A DNA stretch of 64,000 nt from Nostoc sp. NIES-4103 (lineage in GTDB: Bacteria > Cyanobacteriota > Cyanobacteriia > Cyanobacteriales > Nostocaceae): NCBI RefSeq assembly GCF_002368335.1, contig NZ_AP018288.1, forward strand, positions 6,140,831-6,204,830, read 5' to 3'. The notes below the pieces were generated by a model. It was given only the letters and a program-made list of their open reading frames with translations. It made no database searches and was not told the origin of the DNA. Positions within the stretch are counted from its first letter, which is position 1; the number at the start of each line of letters is the position of its first letter. Positions 63,850-64,000 of the stretch are shown piece after piece. A program made the position numbers and the translations under genes.

Positions 63850-64000
63850 CCTGCTATGTGTCGCAATCATTATTGAAATTAGTATGAGAGTATTGTTGAC
63901 CACTAAGGGATAATAGCCATCAGTCATTAGCAAAATTTGGCTAAGAGAAAATTCTACGTAATAGAGTGATATAAAATACCAATGTTGATAGCTTTAATTC

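Larger units (their letters stand above)
63386..64000. other. Intergenic region at right end
   Basis: Contains the MITE-like copy (63487-63578), the inverted repeat pair (63613-63638 with 63818-63849) and a GCCTTGAAC/GTTCAAGGC hairpin near 63757-63779. A minus-strand frame at 63452-63664 lies across the MITE and is not called. Confidence 0.55.

Overview
The window is chromosomal DNA from a filamentous, probably heterocyst-forming cyanobacterium (Nostocales type). The evidence is the frequent HIP1 octamer GCGATCGC, NDH-1 genes ndhF and ndhD, an RbcR-like LysR regulator, and the many short tandem heptamer-type repeats in intergenic DNA. I saw no rRNA, tRNA or CRISPR array.

Layout. 0.6-3.7 kb: a DUF1361 membrane protein, a baeRF-like protein and a secreted DxDxDG protein. 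3.7-4.5 kb: a composite inverted-repeat block. 4.5-7.2 kb: a leftward iron locus (FTR1 permease, bacterioferritin-like protein, helix-hairpin-helix lipoprotein). 7.4-9.7 kb: remnants of a type I specificity subunit running in frame into an AAA ATPase gene, which overlaps a PIN-like nuclease gene by 8 nt (candidate defence or toxin cassette). 9.8-17.7 kb: a peptide export locus. It holds a 1760-residue fusion of two ABC exporters with an N-terminal C39 peptidase, a HlyD-type adaptor and a double-glycine precursor peptide. 18.7-22.5 kb: two-domain multicopper oxidase, CbtB-like protein and an Ig-like membrane protein. 23.6-26.9 kb: ECF-type Co/Ni importer (CbiM-PDGLE fusion, CbiQ, CbiO) and a Cof-type HAD phosphatase.

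27-34 kb: stand-alone DALR-domain protein, Crp/Fnr regulator, and a leftward trio of a zinc-ribbon Ser/Thr kinase and two membrane-anchored solute-binding proteins. 34-42 kb: RbcR, NnrU/Z-ISO-like protein, thioredoxin-like protein, ndhF and ndhD. The two ndh genes are separated by 1.25 kb of decayed toxin-antitoxin-type genes. 42.2-43.3 kb: an intact IS5-family element abutting a MITE. 43.4-48 kb: heme-dependent N-demethylase-like protein, PD-(D/E)XK-like protein, DUF29, HicB-like, BrnA-like and membrane proteins. 48-63.4 kb: phosphohexomutase, Cas4/RecB-like nuclease, methyltransferase, transglutaminase-like protein, Ca2+-type P-ATPase, recF, MgtC-like protein, PEP-synthase-like protein and a siderophore/B12-type binding lipoprotein.

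A recurrent theme is small mobile or repeat DNA shaping genes. Five MITE-like copies share AGGACTTACGCA-type ends. Other MITEs carry GAGGATGT or AATTAACCT ends. Several of these abut genes and supply their stop codons. Purine/pyrimidine-rich tandem repeats are inserted in frame inside at least two proteins, and a palindrome sits inside the PEP-synthase-like gene. All functional names rest on motif reading; no database search was run.
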